Below are positions 17,024-25,551 of a stretch of DNA of 64,000 nt, piece after piece. The stretch is from positions 1-64,000 of the forward strand of contig JAUSLV010000018.1 in NCBI GenBank assembly GCA_030645495.1, in the 5' to 3' direction. Source of the DNA: Actinomycetota bacterium. Its GTDB lineage: Bacteria; Actinomycetota; Acidimicrobiia; Acidimicrobiales; Ilumatobacteraceae. Position numbers and translations under genes: made by a program. Position 1 is the stretch's first letter; the number at the start of each line of letters is the position of its first letter. The notes below the pieces were generated by a model that was not told where the DNA came from, did not search any database, and was given only the letters and a program-made list of their open reading frames with translations.

Positions 17024-18924
17024 CGCACGCACACGACGACCTGCTGGCCACCGACATCGAGGCCTACCTCCACGCGCACGAGCACAAGTCGCTGCTGCGG
17101 TTCATCACCTGCGGCAGCGTCGACGACGGCAAGTCCACCCTCATCGGTCGGCTGCTGTACGAGTCGAAGTTGGTGTTCGAGGATCACCTCGCCGCGCTGG
17201 CGGCCGACTCGAAGAAGGTCGGCACCCAGGGCGACGACCTCGACTTCGCACTCTTGGTGGATGGCCTTGCCGCCGAGCGCGAGCAGGGCATCACGATCGA
17301 CGTTGCCTACCGGTTCTTCTCCACCGAGGTGCGCAAGTTCGTGGTGGCCGACACCCCAGGGCACGAGCAATACACGCGCAACATGGTGACGGGCGCCTCC
17401 ACCGCCGACCTCGCCGTGATCCTCATCGACGCGCGCAAGGGTGTGCTGACGCAGACCCGCCGGCACAGCTTCCTCGTGTCGCTGCTGGGCATCCGCCGCA
17501 TCGTGGTGGCGATCAACAAGCTCGACCTCGTCGAGTACTCGCAGGAGGTGTTCGACCGAATCGAAGCCGACTATCGCGCGTTCGCCGCGCAGATCGGGCT
17601 CGACGACATCACGTGCATCCCGATGTCGGCGCTGCGCGGCGACAACATCCTCGAGCCCAGCCCCAACACCCCGTGGTACACCGGGCCCACGTTGATCCAT
17701 CACCTCGAGACGGTGCCGCTCGACGACCTGACTGAGGGCACGCCGTTCCGCATGCCGGTGCAGTGGGTGAACCGACCCGACCTCGACTTCCGCGGCTTCT
17801 CGGGCCGCATCGTCGGCGGAACCGTGCAGCCCGGCATGGCCGTGCGCGTGCTGCCCTCCGGCCAGATGTCGACGGTCGCGCGGGTGGTCACGTTCGACGG
17901 CGACCTGCCCGAGGCCGTGGCCGGCCAGTCGGTGACGATCACGCTCACCGACGAGATCGACGTGTCGCGCGGCGACGTGCTCGCCGCCGCCAACGAGCCG
18001 CCCGCCGTGGCCGACCAGTTCGAGGCGCACGTGATCTGGATGGGCGAGCACGAGATGTTGCCGGGCCGCCCGTACCTGATGAAGATCGGCACCCGCACGG
18101 TGGGCCTCTCCATCGCCCAGCCCAAGTACCGCGTGGAGGTCAACACGCTGGAACACTTAGCGGCCAAGACGCTGCACCTCAACGAGATCGGCGTGTGCAA
18201 CCTCCACCTCGACCGGCCCGTCGCGTTCGACCCGTACGCGGAGAACCGGGAGATGGGCGGGTTCATCATCATCGACCGGCTCACGAACACCACCGTGGGG
18301 GCGGGTCTGCTCCACTTTGCACTCCGGCGCGCCGACAACGTGCACTGGCAGGCGATCGAGGTGGGCAAGGAGGCCCACAGCGCGCTGAAGGGCCAGCGGC
18401 CGACGGTGGTGTGGTTCACCGGGTTGTCGGGCGCCGGCAAGTCGGCGATCGCCAACGTCGTCGAGCGCAAGCTGCATGCATCGGGTCGGCACACGTACCT
18501 GCTCGATGGCGACAACGTGCGCCACGGCCTGAACATGGATCTCGGCTTCACCGACGCCGATCGTGTGGAGAACATCCGCCGGGTCGCCGAGGTGTCCAAG
18601 CTGATGGCCGACGCCGGCCTGATCGTGCTCGTGTCGTTCATCTCGCCGTTCCGCTCCGAGCGGCAACTCGCCCGCGACCTGATGGGCGAGCAGGAGTTCG
18701 TGGAGGTGTTCGTCGACACACCCCTCGCCGTCGCCGAACAGCGTGACGTGAAGGGGCTGTACCGCAAGGCTCGCGCCGGCCAGCTGGCCAACTTCACCGG
18801 CATCGACTCACCCTACGAGCCGCCCGAGCACCCGGAGGTGCGTATCGACACGACCCGCCTGTCGGCCGAAGAAGCCGCCGATCGGATCATCGAACTCCTG
18901 CGCGCGTGGGAACGGATTCCCTGA
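17020..18924 (+). CDS. cysNC: Bifunctional sulfate adenylyltransferase subunit 1 / APS kinase
   Basis: CysN GTPase fused to CysC adenylylsulfate kinase. Residues 1-430 are an EF-Tu-like GTPase: [18 protein letters not shown] (G1), [12 protein letters not shown] (G3), [10 protein letters not shown] (G4), then beta-barrel domains. Residues about 455-634 are APS kinase: [15 protein letters not shown]-loop, [12 protein letters not shown] and [15 protein letters not shown]. The enzyme drives APS formation by GTP hydrolysis and converts APS to PAPS, feeding sulfate assimilation and sulfation. It starts at ATG 17020 just after cysD, so the two form an operon. No reductase gene is in the window. Confidence 0.95.
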   Translation: MAHAHDDLLATDIEAYLHAHEHKSLLRFITCGSVDDGKSTLIGRLLYESKLVFEDHLAALAADSKKVGTQGDDLDFALLVDGLAAEREQGITIDVAYRFFSTEVRKFVVADTPGHEQYTRNMVTGASTADLAVILIDARKGVLTQTRRHSFLVSLLGIRRIVVAINKLDLVEYSQEVFDRIEADYRAFAAQIGLDDITCIPMSALRGDNILEPSPNTPWYTGPTLIHHLETVPLDDLTEGTPFRMPVQWVNRPDLDFRGFSGRIVGGTVQPGMAVRVLPSGQMSTVARVVTFDGDLPEAVAGQSVTITLTDEIDVSRGDVLAAANEPPAVADQFEAHVIWMGEHEMLPGRPYLMKIGTRTVGLSIAQPKYRVEVNTLEHLAAKTLHLNEIGVCNLHLDRPVAFDPYAENREMGGFIIIDRLTNTTVGAGLLHFALRRADNVHWQAIEVGKEAHSALKGQRPTVVWFTGLSGAGKSAIANVVERKLHASGRHTYLLDGDNVRHGLNMDLGFTDADRVENIRRVAEVSKLMADAGLIVLVSFISPFRSERQLARDLMGEQEFVEVFVDTPLAVAEQRDVKGLYRKARAGQLANFTGIDSPYEPPEHPEVRIDTTRLSAEEAADRIIELLRAWERIP

Positions 18925-18926
18925 GT

Positions 18927-19757
18927 TCAGCAGGCGGGCGGCTCGATCAGCAGGTTCTGGATGCTGCGGCCGAGGCGACCCTGCTCGTCCCACAACTCGG
19001 ACTCGGCGCTGCCGTAGCCGTTGGTGCCGAAGAGGGTGACCGAGTCGAGGCACACCCACTCGCCCACGGGCAGGCGCTGCAGCGTGATCGAGAGATCGGG
19101 GTTGATGAAGATCCAGCCCGGCGGCAACGCGGCGCTGACCCCGTTGCCGAAGTCGCACGCGCCGGCCACCCGTTGCAGCGGCGTGGTGGGCTCGCCACCC
19201 ACCACCGGCGTGACGAAGCGGATCCAGTCGGTGCCGGGCCCCAACCCACCGAACTCGCCGCGCACGAAACAGTGTTCGACGGCGTGCGAGTGGAACAGCG
19301 GGCCGTCGGTGAGCTGCGCGAACGGCGAGGAGGCCAGGCCGCCGCCACTTGACGGGCGAGCGGGCGGTGGCGTGCCCACCGGCGTGATCACGGCATCGGT
19401 GAGATCGAGCGGCTCGGGAGTGGTGCGAATACCCAGCAGGGTGGCACGGGCCAGGCGGGTTCCGGCGTCGTCGAACACCTCGGCCTCGGCGATGCGCACC
19501 TTCCTGCCCCCGCGCACCACCTTCGCTCGCACGGTCAGCGGCACGATGCCCACCGGCCGTTCGAGGTCGATCGTGAGGCGCGACGGGTGCATCGGCAACG
19601 GATCGTCCGGCTGCGCCAACGCTGCCTCCAGCACGCCGGCCAGCAGCGCCGACGGCGCGCCGCCGTGCATCGCTCGCGGGTCCCATGGCCCGCGTGCGAA
19701 GTCGGTGGGCTGGTACCGATCGTGGTCGAGGCGTTCGAAGACTGGCGTCGTGGTCAT
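18927..19757 (-). CDS. Acyl-CoA thioesterase family (double hot-dog)
   Basis: A 276-residue protein of the TesB-like thioesterase group common in Actinobacteria. It shows the N-terminal substrate-tunnel segment ARGPWDPRAMHGGAPSAL, the long strand LTIDLERPVG, and VRIAEAEVFD, with the second hot-dog half near WIRFVTPVVGG. It would hydrolyse acyl-CoA esters in the cytoplasm; chain-length preference cannot be read. It starts 6 bases after the map stop codon and is probably co-transcribed with it. Its 3' end converges on cysNC with two bases between stops. Confidence 0.75.
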   Translation of the reverse strand: MTTTPVFERLDHDRYQPTDFARGPWDPRAMHGGAPSALLAGVLEAALAQPDDPLPMHPSRLTIDLERPVGIVPLTVRAKVVRGGRKVRIAEAEVFDDAGTRLARATLLGIRTTPEPLDLTDAVITPVGTPPPARPSSGGGLASSPFAQLTDGPLFHSHAVEHCFVRGEFGGLGPGTDWIRFVTPVVGGEPTTPLQRVAGACDFGNGVSAALPPGWIFINPDLSITLQRLPVGEWVCLDSVTLFGTNGYGSAESELWDEQGRLGRSIQNLLIEPPAC

Positions 19758-19763
19758 TGCGGG

Positions 19764-20744
19764 TCAGCGGCGCCAGGGGGCGCTGGGGGTGACCGAGCCG
19801 GGGGCGGTGAGCACCTCGACGCCGTCGTCGGTGACCAGCACGGTGTGCTCGAACTGGGCGGTGCGCTTGCCGTCGGCGGTGACCGCGGTCCAGTCGTCGT
19901 CGAACACCATCCGGTGCAGCCACCCGCCGAGCGTGATCATCGGCTCGATCGTGAACGTCATGCCCGGGCGCATGATCATCGAGGCCCGCTCGTCGTAGTA
20001 GTGCAGCACCTGAATGTCGGTGTGGAACTGCTCACCGATGCCGTGGCCGATGAACGCCCGCACGACGCCCAGCTTGTGCTTCTTGGCGTGCTGCTCGATC
20101 GCTTTGCCGATGTCGCTGAGCGGTCGACCGGGCACCACGGCCTCGATGCCGTGCCACATGCATTCCTCGGTGACCTGCACCAGCTGGCGGCTGGCAGGAT
20201 CGACATCGCCCACGAAGAACGTGGCGTTGGTGTCGCCGTGCACACCGCCGATGTAGGCCGTGACGTCGAGGTTGATGATGTCGCCGTCCTGCAGCACCCG
20301 GCTGTCGGGGATGCCGTGGCAGATCACCTCGTTGACGCTGGTGCACACGCTCTTGGGGTAGCCGTGATAGTTCAGCGGGCTGGGGTAGCCGCCGCGCTCG
20401 ATGGTGGCGTGGTGCACGAACACGTCGATCTCGTCGGTGGTGATGCCCGGGCGCACGATCTGGCCGGCCAGCGACAGGATCTCGGAGGCGACAACACCGG
20501 CGTGGCGCATGCGTTGGATGATCTCGGGGGTCTTGACCCGCGACTCGGCCCATCGCTCGACGCGGCCATCGGCGGCGTACGACGGCTTGGCGATGTGGTC
20601 GGGCACCGCCAACCGAGGACTGACGACACCTTGCAGCACGCGGCCCTCCATCGGCTTGTGGCATCGCTTGTACTTGCGGCCACTGCCGCACCAGCAGGAA
20701 TCGTTGGCCTGAGGCAGGACGGCGGGTGGTTCGGAGACGAGCAC
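19764..20744 (-). CDS. map: Methionine aminopeptidase type I with N-terminal SEC-C zinc motif
   Basis: Removes the initiator methionine from nascent proteins. The 326-residue product has a SEC-C zinc-binding motif near the start (CWCGSGRKYKRCH, about residues 16-28) that tethers such enzymes to the ribosome. The metallopeptidase follows, with the metal ligands in LDVTAYIGGVHGDTNATF (two Asp), GHGIGEQFH (His), TFTIEPMI (Glu) and TAQFEHTVLV (Glu). The GTG at 20744 is chosen because a TACAAT -10 lies 7 bases upstream, which suggests a leaderless mRNA. Confidence 0.92.
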   Translation of the reverse strand: MLVSEPPAVLPQANDSCWCGSGRKYKRCHKPMEGRVLQGVVSPRLAVPDHIAKPSYAADGRVERWAESRVKTPEIIQRMRHAGVVASEILSLAGQIVRPGITTDEIDVFVHHATIERGGYPSPLNYHGYPKSVCTSVNEVICHGIPDSRVLQDGDIINLDVTAYIGGVHGDTNATFFVGDVDPASRQLVQVTEECMWHGIEAVVPGRPLSDIGKAIEQHAKKHKLGVVRAFIGHGIGEQFHTDIQVLHYYDERASMIMRPGMTFTIEPMITLGGWLHRMVFDDDWTAVTADGKRTAQFEHTVLVTDDGVEVLTAPGSVTPSAPWRR

Positions 20745-20751
20745 GCGTGCA

Positions 20752-20757
20752 ATTGTA
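20752..20757 (-). promoter_or_regulatory. Candidate -10 box of map (leaderless)
   Basis: On the minus strand TACAAT ends 7 bases before the GTG of map, so transcription would begin at or next to the start codon. A clear -35 is not seen; TTGGTC lies 19 bases upstream. Confidence 0.4.
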
Positions 20758-20825
20758 CGCGAGCTTGTGACAATGTGACCAAGGTCCCTGACAAGCACCC
20801 TTCACATGTGATCGGATACCTCCCC

Positions 20826-21482
20826 ATGGAGCAGACCCCCGTAATCCAGGTTTTCCTGCTCGACGATCACGAAATCGTTCGGCGCGGCGTCCGTGAGCTG
20901 CTCGAGGCCGAACCCGACATCGAAGTGGTGGGCGAAGCGTCCACCGCCGAAGAAGCCGTACATCGCATCCCTGCCGTCAAGCCGCACGTCGCCGTGCTCG
21001 ACGTGCGCCTGCCCGATGGCAGTGGCGTGGAGGTGTGCCGTGAGGTGCGCAGCCAGCTGCCCGGCCTGGCGTGCCTGATGCTCACGTCGTTCAGCGACGA
21101 CGATGCACTGTTCGAGGCGATCATGGCCGGAGCCAGCGGCTACGTGCTGAAGCAGATCCGCGGCAACGACCTCGTCACCGCCATCCGCCGTGTCGCTCGT
21201 GGCGAGAGCCTGCTCGACCCCACGGTCACCGCCAAGGTGCTGCACCGGCTGCGCAACCCCAGCGAGGAGGACGAGCGCCTGGCCAAGCTCACCCCGCAAG
21301 AGCGTCGGATCCTCGACCTCATCGCCGAGGGTGCCACCAACCGCCAGATCGGCGCCGAGCTGCACCTCGCCGAGAAGACCGTCAAGAACTACGTCAGCAA
21401 CATGCTGATGAAGTTGGGCATGAGCCGCCGCACCGAGGCGGCCGTGTTCGCGGTGAAGGCCGGCGTCGGCCGCGCCAGCTGA
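20826..21482 (+). CDS. LuxR/NarL-family response regulator (DevR/DosR-like)
   Basis: A 218-residue two-component regulator. The receiver domain has the acidic pair D13-D14, phospho-acceptor D59 in VAVLDVRLPDGSG, the threonine in LMLTSFSDD and lysine in YVLKQI. The C-terminal LuxR HTH runs from LTPQERRILDLIAEG to KTVKNYVSNMLMKLG. The DevR-type AEKTVKNYVSN helix suggests a stress or redox regulon. The partner is probably the histidine kinase encoded convergently at 21607-22608. The start ATG at 20826 places the receiver at the N-terminus. Confidence 0.9.
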   Translation: MEQTPVIQVFLLDDHEIVRRGVRELLEAEPDIEVVGEASTAEEAVHRIPAVKPHVAVLDVRLPDGSGVEVCREVRSQLPGLACLMLTSFSDDDALFEAIMAGASGYVLKQIRGNDLVTAIRRVARGESLLDPTVTAKVLHRLRNPSEEDERLAKLTPQERRILDLIAEGATNRQIGAELHLAEKTVKNYVSNMLMKLGMSRRTEAAVFAVKAGVGRAS

Positions 21483-21537
21483 CATCGGGCCGCCGTTCGG
21501 GGCGCCCGTCCAGCGCGGTCTCTGTCCGCCCAACCAA

Positions 21538-21593
21538 CCGTTTGTGTCACACACTGGCCTCGGGAGCCCGTGATCGGTGTGTGACACAAACGG
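21538..21593. repeat. 16-bp inverted repeat between convergent regulator and kinase genes
   Basis: CCGTTTGTGTCACACA (21538-21553) is perfectly complementary to 21578-21593 with a 24-base loop that itself contains CGGG...CCCG. There is no T-run. Its GTGTCAC...GTGACAC outer arms and internal CCGTGATC recall the two 55-base repeats at 47.8 kb. It may terminate both converging transcripts. Confidence 0.75.
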
Positions 21594-21606
21594 TGGGTGG
21601 GCGGGT

Positions 21607-22608
21607 TCAGCTGCCCACGGGGACTTGCCAGCGCACGGTGGTGCCGGCGCCTTCGCCAGAGGTCACGGTGCACGTGCCGTTGAGGCGCGCGGCCCGGTCG
21701 TGCATGTTCAGCAAACCGCTGCCCAAACGATGGCTGCTGGGAATGCCCGCGCCGTCGTCGGCGATCACTACGGCCAGGCGCTCGCCCACATGGCTGAGCG
21801 ACACCTCCACCTTGCGTGCCTGGCTGTGCCGGGCCACGTTGCTGAGCGCCTCGCGCACCACGGCCGCCACCTCATCGGTGACCTCCGAGTCGATGCTGTC
21901 GAGCACGCCGTTGAAGTGCAGCGTGGGCCGAAAGCCCAGTACCCGGCCCGCATCGTCGACCAGTTGATTCACGACCACGCGGATCGTGCGCCCGGCAGCA
22001 CGCTTGCTGGACAGGCCGAAGATGGCCGTGCGTAGCTCGCGGATCGCGTCGTCCTGATCGTCGAGGATCCGTTCGATCTTCATCTTCGCGCTGTCGGGCA
22101 CCACGGGCAGCACGCTCTGCAGGCTGAGGCCGGCGGCGAACAGCCGCTGGATGACGGTGTCGTGCAGGTCGCGAGCGATGCGCTCGTGGTCTTCGGCCAG
22201 CATCACGCGCTGGCGGGCATCGGCCAGTTCGGCGTCGGCCAGGCGGTTGGCGGTGACGTCGCGCATCGTGGCGATCACCACCGGATCGCCGGCCACGGTG
22301 GCCGGGGCGAGCGAGATCTCCACCGGGAACAAGCTGCCATCGGCGCGGCGGGCGCTGAGATCGAGCCCGCGACCCATGGAACGTCGGCGCGACGAGTGCA
22401 TGAAGCTCAGCCGGTGCCCCTCGTGGGCGCCGCCGACCTCGGGCGGCAGCAGCATCTCCACCTTCTGGCCCAACAACTGCTCACGTGGGTACCCGAGAAG
22501 GTTCTCGATCTCGCGGTTGACGAGCACCATCTCGCCGTCGGCATTGACGATGACGACTCCGTCAGGGATCGCCTCGACGACTTCGAGCAGCCAGTGTACT
22601 TCGTTCAT
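21607..22608 (-). CDS. PAS-domain sensor histidine kinase (HisKA_3, NarL partner)
   Basis: A 333-residue soluble kinase. A PAS domain (about residues 8-125: VNADGEMVLVNREIENLLGY, then DVTANRLADAE) is followed by the HisKA_3 dimerisation helix with the phospho-acceptor His in ERIARDLHDTVIQRLF. The HATPase_c domain has REALSNVARHSQA (N box), VIADDGAGIP (G1) and GSGLLNMHDRA (G2). No membrane segment is present, so it senses a cytoplasmic signal; whether the PAS binds haem, flavin or nothing cannot be told. It is the obvious partner of the convergent response regulator. Confidence 0.88.
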   Translation of the reverse strand: MNEVHWLLEVVEAIPDGVVIVNADGEMVLVNREIENLLGYPREQLLGQKVEMLLPPEVGGAHEGHRLSFMHSSRRRSMGRGLDLSARRADGSLFPVEISLAPATVAGDPVVIATMRDVTANRLADAELADARQRVMLAEDHERIARDLHDTVIQRLFAAGLSLQSVLPVVPDSAKMKIERILDDQDDAIRELRTAIFGLSSKRAAGRTIRVVVNQLVDDAGRVLGFRPTLHFNGVLDSIDSEVTDEVAAVVREALSNVARHSQARKVEVSLSHVGERLAVVIADDGAGIPSSHRLGSGLLNMHDRAARLNGTCTVTSGEGAGTTVRWQVPVGS

Positions 22609-22716
22609 GTTGCCGAAATACTCCCACGTCCGAGGGGCGGGCGGTGAACCACCGGGAGCGCCGAGTACCACGAGTGACGAACGTCATGGCACGATGCAGC
22701 GATCGAAACGACACGC

Positions 22717-23061
22717 GTGGACATCTGGCTGTGGGCAGTGCGCCTCACCCCGACGCGCTCGACCGCGACCGAACTGTGCCGCGCCGGCCGAATCACGATC
22801 AACGGTGCCCCGGCGAAGCCGTCGGCCACGGTGCGCGTGGGCGACCGCGTGGAGGGTCGCATCGCGCAACGCCAACGGATCGTCGAGGTGGTGCAAGTGA
22901 TCAACAAGCGCGTCGGCGCCCCGGTGGCGGCCGAGTGCCTGGTGGACCACAGCCCCGTGGTGGAGCGCGAGGGCGAGGCACCGGTGCTGCGGCGCGACCG
23001 CGGCACCGGGCGACCCACCAAACGCGATCGCCGCCAGATCGACCGGCTGCGCCAGCAATGA
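22717..23061 (+). CDS. S4-domain RNA-binding protein (HslR / Hsp15-like)
   Basis: A 114-residue protein that is mainly an S4 domain: DIWLWAVRLTPTRSTATELCRAGRI followed by INGAPAKPSATVRVGD. A basic C-terminal tail (GRPTKRDRRQIDRLR) completes the Hsp15 plan. Hsp15 binds free 50S subunits that still carry nascent peptide, and a similar rescue role is likely. It starts with GTG. Confidence 0.85.
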   Translation: MDIWLWAVRLTPTRSTATELCRAGRITINGAPAKPSATVRVGDRVEGRIAQRQRIVEVVQVINKRVGAPVAAECLVDHSPVVEREGEAPVLRRDRGTGRPTKRDRRQIDRLRQQ

Positions 23062-23077
23062 CCGGGGCACATGGAGA

Positions 23078-24547
23078 TCAACCGCGAGTCAGCGAGGCAA
23101 GCAACCGGCTGATCGACACCGTGGCCATCCCGATCGACTTGTCGGCGATGCCGTACGGCAGCAGCAGCGTGTCGCCGTGGGCGAAGCCGCCGCAGCTGTA
23201 CACCACGTTCGGCACGTAGCCGTCGCGGTGGCCCTCGGCCGGCACCAACAACGGCTGAGCGGAGTGCGCCAGCACCTTCTGGGGGTGGTCGAGGTCGAGC
23301 AGCAGAGCACCGATCGAGTACGTGCGCATCGCCCCGACGCCGTGCGTGAGCACCAGCCACCCATCCTCGGTCTCGATCGGCGAACCGCAGTTCCCCAGTT
23401 GGATGATCTCCCACGGGTGGCATGGCGTCTGGATCACCTCCGACGTGTTCCAGCAGTGCAGGTCGTCGGAGAAGGCGATCGCGTTCGTCTCACGGTCGGA
23501 TCGCGACAGTGCGACGTAGCGCCCCTCGATCGTGCGGGGGAACAGCGCCAGCCCCTTGCCCACCGCTGCCGGGCCGGCCATCGGCGACACCTCGAACGAA
23601 CGGAAGTCGTCGGTCTGCAGCAGGTGCTGCGCGATCTCGAACCCGTCGTAGGCGGTGTACGTGCCGAAGTAGGTGACGCTGCCGTCGTCGCTGGTGAAGC
23701 GCACGAAACGCACGTCTTCCATCCCATGAGATTCCGCGGGCGACTGCGGCCACAGCACCCGCTCGGAGATACTGCTCGCCGGTGGGAACTCGACCGTGTA
23801 CGAGCTGCGCGACAACGCCCGCATCCGACGGATGATCTCGTCGACATGTGTGCGCGTGGCATCGTCAGCGGTGAGCGCGGCGAACCGGGTACGCAGTTGC
23901 TCGTCGTCGAACCGGTCGGGCAGCTCGTCGAGCACGAACAACGTGCTCTCCAGCTCGCCACCCAACGCGGCAAGGCGGGCGTGGAACACCAAGCGGTGGT
24001 TGAGCGCCGGAGTTGCCCCGGCCAGGATCGGGAAGGGTGAGGGTTCGTCAACCGTCACCGCACCGGCTGCCGACAGCCGACCGGTGCGGAACCCGACCGA
24101 CGACCGATGGCCCTCGCCGATCGAACGCACACTCATCACGAACGACGCGTCACCCGAGTCGTCCTGCACCGGCGCCAACACCGCAGAGGGGTTGCACAGC
24201 GCAGCACCCTCGATCGCGAACTCGTTCGTGAACGCGGCGCCCAGCAGCAGCGCGCGTGCGGGTGAGACGTCGCTCGCCCCGTCGAGACGCGACGTGAGCA
24301 TTCCCGCGTGGTCGCGGAACGTGTCGTGCAACGCCACGTGTCGCGACAGGAAGCGCTCGTCGAGATCGACGAGCGCTGCCTCGACGTCGGCCTCCGTGAG
24401 ATCGAGCACCCGCTGGATCACGGGCGCAGCACGCGAGTCACCGGGGTTCACGTCCTCCTGGCCGGCGACGAAGAACTTCGTCACCACGCGCGTGGGGTCA
24501 CCCTGCAGGTGGATTCCGGTGTGCGTCAGTGCCTCGGCCGGATTCAT
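23078..24547 (-). CDS. GH130-like beta-mannoside phosphorylase
   Basis: A 489-residue five-bladed beta-propeller-type enzyme. The second half has the GH130 hallmarks MEDVRFVRFTSDDG, TYFGTYTAYDG, LFPRTIEGRYVALSRSD, WEIIQLGNCGSPIETEDGWLVLTHGV and, near the end, LLPYGIADKSIG. GH130 enzymes cleave or build beta-mannosides with phosphate. The N-terminal 190 residues are an extra helical domain seen in the longer GH130 members. It overlaps the preceding gene by four bases (ATGA) and is third in a coupled operon with a GT4 glycosyltransferase. Sugar specificity is inferred from family only. Confidence 0.85.
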   Translation of the reverse strand: MNPAEALTHTGIHLQGDPTRVVTKFFVAGQEDVNPGDSRAAPVIQRVLDLTEADVEAALVDLDERFLSRHVALHDTFRDHAGMLTSRLDGASDVSPARALLLGAAFTNEFAIEGAALCNPSAVLAPVQDDSGDASFVMSVRSIGEGHRSSVGFRTGRLSAAGAVTVDEPSPFPILAGATPALNHRLVFHARLAALGGELESTLFVLDELPDRFDDEQLRTRFAALTADDATRTHVDEIIRRMRALSRSSYTVEFPPASSISERVLWPQSPAESHGMEDVRFVRFTSDDGSVTYFGTYTAYDGFEIAQHLLQTDDFRSFEVSPMAGPAAVGKGLALFPRTIEGRYVALSRSDRETNAIAFSDDLHCWNTSEVIQTPCHPWEIIQLGNCGSPIETEDGWLVLTHGVGAMRTYSIGALLLDLDHPQKVLAHSAQPLLVPAEGHRDGYVPNVVYSCGGFAHGDTLLLPYGIADKSIGMATVSISRLLASLTRG

Positions 24548-25551
24548 GGCGTTCTCGCGAACTCGCGGGCGCGCTGCATCGTCGCGATCAACGCCAGCGT
24601 CGATTCCGCACCTTGGTTGAGATTGACGCCATCGACCATCAACCCGTCGTACCCGCCACCGGAGGCCCAGTCGTAGACAGCAACACCGATGTCGTTGTCA
24701 CCCATGAACCATGCGGCGGCCATCTCGATACCTCGCGGCCAGCGCGGGTCATCCGACACCTGTGCGGCGCGCCAGCAGGCATCGGCCAGCGCGGCCACCT
24801 CGATCGGCTGCTGATCGAACTGCACCGAGTGGTCTCCCGGCTGACGGCCACCGACACCGGTGACCGACAGGTGGTTGTCGCGCGTCTCCAGATCGAGCAA
24901 CCAGCCGAGCATGCCCAACCCCTTGTCCACGACGTCGGCACGGCCGAGCACCGAACCGGCGGCGATGACCGCCTCGGCGAGGGCGGCATTGGCATACCGC
25001 AGCGTGGGCTCGGGCCAGCCCCACGGGCCGGCGGCGACGGGACCCACCATGTCGAGCAGTGCTTCCAGGATCCCGCGCGCGCCGGTGTGCTGCGGGTCAG
25101 CGGCGGCAACCTCGGCCGCGCCGAGTGCTGCGAACGCCATCGCCCGTGGGTACTGCGAACGCTGCCGCGCGCCGAGCTCGAAGGCACGAAACGCCCGCAC
25201 CCGCACCGTCGGGAGCGAGTGCTGCGTGGCGGCCACACCCAAGCCCCACAGGCTGCGGCCCCAACAGTCCTCGGTGGTCGGCTGGTCCGTCCATTGCCCG
25301 CCGTACGCCATCCGGTTGCGGGTGCGGCCGTCGGGAGACTGCGCGCTGCACACGAACTGCAGTGCGAGCAGCGACAGCCGATGCGCCACACCGACATCCG
25401 GCTTGCGCGAGGTCACCACCAGCAAGCGGGCGTTGTCATCGGTGCAGTAGCCGTGCTCGATGCGTCGGTCGATGCCTTCGGCGTGCTCGAACAGTCCACG
25501 GTGGTCACTCATCCGTTCGAGGTGGTCGAGTGAGATCTCGCCGTGTCTCAT
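24544..25551 (-). CDS. (alpha/alpha)-barrel glycosidase-like protein of the GT4-GH130 operon
   Basis: A 335-residue helical protein with repeated aromatic and Asp/Glu-rich loops, for example GYCTDDNARLL, TEDCWGRSLWGLG, WGWPEPTLRYANA and WASGGGYDGLM. These fit an (alpha/alpha)6 toroid as in glycoside hydrolases. I cannot assign a GH family from sequence alone. Both ends overlap neighbours by ATGA, so its translation is coupled to the glycosyltransferase and the GH130 enzyme, and it probably acts on the same mannose-containing glycan. Confidence 0.65.
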   Translation of the reverse strand: MRHGEISLDHLERMSDHRGLFEHAEGIDRRIEHGYCTDDNARLLVVTSRKPDVGVAHRLSLLALQFVCSAQSPDGRTRNRMAYGGQWTDQPTTEDCWGRSLWGLGVAATQHSLPTVRVRAFRAFELGARQRSQYPRAMAFAALGAAEVAAADPQHTGARGILEALLDMVGPVAAGPWGWPEPTLRYANAALAEAVIAAGSVLGRADVVDKGLGMLGWLLDLETRDNHLSVTGVGGRQPGDHSVQFDQQPIEVAALADACWRAAQVSDDPRWPRGIEMAAAWFMGDNDIGVAVYDWASGGGYDGLMVDGVNLNQGAESTLALIATMQRAREFARTP

